DNA from: Actinomycetota bacterium
GTDB lineage: Bacteria > Actinomycetota > Thermoleophilia > Gaiellales > Gaiellaceae
Reading direction: 5' to 3'
NCBI GenBank assembly: GCA_005883245.1
Contig: VAXT01000032.1
Coordinates: 1 to 6,205, forward strand
DNA: 6,205 bases
How positions within the stretch are numbered: the first letter of the stretch is position 1; every line of letters begins with the position of its first letter. Made by a program: the position numbers and the translations under genes. The notes below the pieces were generated by a model that worked only from the letters and a program-made list of their open reading frames with translations, was not told the origin of the DNA and made no database searches. Shown one piece after another: positions 4,752 through 6,205 of the stretch.

Positions 4752-6205
4752 CCGGCTCGTTCGCGAGCAGCTGCCGGCACTGCTCCGCGTTGAGGATGTT
4801 TCCCTTCTCCTGGTGCAGCGCAACCGCCTGCGTGAGAGCCTCTGACGCGTCGTCGGCATCGCCGGCCGCCCGCATGACCTCCGCGAGGTGGACGAGTACC
4901 TCGGCCTCCGAGGTGATGTTGTCGCTCCGGGCGATCGAATTCGCGGCTTCACGGGCCAACTCGACGGCGTCGTCGATCCGTCCGAGGCGCGCCAGGGCGC
5001 GCGCGCGATTGCTTTTCCAGAGCGGAGCGTCGACGCCGATCTCGAATTGCGGCCAGGAGCTCCCGTTCCGCAGCCGCCGGGTCTCCGGCGAGCTGCTCCA
5101 TCTGGGCGCCCGCCCAGTGTGCCTCCGAGAGGCCGTAGCGGATTCCCAGCTCGCGGCAGATCGCCTTCGAGCGCTCCAGCTTGTCACGAGCTTCGTCGAA
5201 CCGTCCGAGACGCGAATCGAGGTACGGGCCGCCCAGAAGCGCGTCGGCCTCGATCGCTGCAAGGCCGTGCTCGCGGCCCCAGGCGAGCTCGTCGTCGAGG
5301 AACTCGAGCACCTCGGTGACCGGGGTGCGCCCGAAGAGCATGGATCCGCCAACTTCGTTCCAGGCCTCGATCTGCCGCCGGATGTCGCCGGACTCGATCG
5401 CGTGCTTGCGTGCCTCGAGCAGGGCCCGGAGCTGCGCCCCCCGGTCCAGCGCGGCGAGCTCGGCGATCCCCATCAGCTGCCAGGCGTCCGCGAGGTGCAC
5501 GGAGTCGCCTGCGGCCTCGAAGACGTCAATCGCCCGTTGCGCGACGTCTCGCAGTACATCAGGCGACGACCGCTCCTGCATGTAGGTCACCCGGGCCAGC
5601 TCGATTTCCGCGTGCAGCTCCGCGTGCTCGTCTCCGTTGCGACGGGCGTCTGCGACCGCCTCGGTGAGAACCGCCGCCGCACCGTCGACGGCGCCGCTAT
5701 CGCGAAGCGCGCGTCCCAGGTCGGGAAGCAGCGCCGCATGCTGCCGGGCGTCGACCTCGAGCAGGCGGCCGGCGCGCTCGAGGAGCGAGACGGCTGTGCC
5801 GGCCTCGAAGCGATCGAGCGCTCGACCCCCGGCACGCGCGAGCAGCCGGCCTCCCCGGCGGGCCTCCTCTTCTCCTGCGGCGTCCATCCGGCCGAGCTCG
5901 ACCCGGTACTCGTACGCCTGTTCCAGGTGGTAGCCGATGATCTCGTCGGCCGAGCCGAATTCGTCGGCATGACCTTCGAGCCACGAGGCGAGCCGCGCGT
6001 GGAGCTCGGCTCGCAGCTCCTTCGAAACGGACGAGTACGCGACGTCGCGGATCAGCACATGGTTGAAGCGAAAGCCGTCGTCGCCGGCGAACAAGGAGCG
6101 GTCGGGGCGGATGAACTCCTTTCGCGCCAGCGCGAGCAGGATCGATCCGAGACCGGACGCCTCATCCGCTGGGACGAGGTCGGCGACGGAGCCGCGATGG
6201 AACAG
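4732..6205 (-). pseudogene. AAA-ATPase/TPR protein, C-terminal part, interrupted by a frame change (partial at right edge)
   Basis: From the right edge to about 5045 one frame gives about 387 residues. It opens with the end of an AAA-type ATPase module (ARKEFIRPDRSLF, then FRFNHVLIRDVAY, usual in adenylate cyclase-AAA-TPR and LuxR-type regulators) and continues with tetratricopeptide-like helix pairs (for example AAAVLTEAVADARR and DEARDKLERSKAICRELG). After AAAERELLAA the frame turns into an Arg/Pro-rich tail that stops at 4949-4951. The frame one base on (+1) continues the gene: EIGVDAPLWKSNRARALARL, a TPR repeat, then a normal family ending (ALTQAVALHQEKGN) and TGA at 4734-4732. The change lies between about 5040 and 5062. 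One extra base in GCAATTCGAG would restore a smooth join; from family memory, a repeat may also be missing, implying a deletion of 3n+2 bases. Sequencing error is the main alternative. The N-terminal half is outside the window, so cyclase versus DNA-binding output cannot be decided. Confidence 0.75.

Noticed and set aside
5040..5062. Programmed ribosomal frameshift in the TPR gene
   Set aside because: No slippery heptamer, stop codon or downstream pseudoknot is evident near the junction; an indel explains it more simply.
1..6205. CRISPR array, insertion sequence, tRNA or rRNA
   Set aside because: No regularly spaced repeats, transposase motifs, terminal inverted repeats or RNA gene signatures were seen.

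Overview
The window is very GC-rich, almost every codon in the real genes ends in G or C, and it carries gene families typical of high-GC Actinomycetota. The C-terminal part of a large AAA-ATPase/TPR protein and the gene styles elsewhere suggest class Thermoleophilia (Solirubrobacterales or Gaiellales-like). That placement is inference; there is no rRNA or marker gene in the window.

Layout, left to right. Positions 1-1156 (minus strand) hold a two-gene unit: a ring-cleaving VOC-family dioxygenase of the PcpA/MhqO type, then a phospholipase/carboxylesterase-like alpha/beta hydrolase of the MhqD type that runs off the left edge. Their junction is a 4-base CTGA overlap, and the hydrolase seems to start at CTG. 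A 94-bp divergent region with a 7-bp-arm inverted repeat separates this unit from a plus-strand pair: a small stand-alone PAS-domain protein and, 13 bases later, an MBL-fold metallohydrolase with an intact HxHxDH motif. The MBL gene converges with a secreted NlpC/P60 peptidase, with only 5 bases between the stops.

Positions 3060-3359 have no confident gene. They contain a possible 43-codon minus-strand ORF and a good promoter with a perfect 10-bp palindrome in its spacer. That promoter drives a small two-TM PLDc_N-SHOCT protein with a TTG start and a strong Shine-Dalgarno. A 168-bp gap follows, with a 12-bp palindrome, a 13-bp-stem hairpin (likely terminator) and two 9-bp direct repeats 11 bp apart. 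Next is a class II glutamine amidotransferase that is probably leaderless.

The right end (4732-6205, minus) is the C-terminal part of an AAA-ATPase/TPR protein of the cyclase or LuxR/SARP-associated type. It is interrupted by a +1 frame change near 5040-5062: both halves look coding, but they lie in different frames. Its stop overlaps the end of the amidotransferase gene tail-to-tail by 20 bases.

Functionally, the left operon fits detoxification of quinones or catechols. The PAS and MBL pair fits a sensor with a hydrolase whose substrate is unknown. The remaining genes look like independent housekeeping or envelope functions. I see no mobile element, CRISPR array, tRNA or rRNA. No feature amounts to a clearly new system; the best leads are the PAS/MBL module, the frameshifted TPR gene and the regulatory motifs in the two central intergenic regions.
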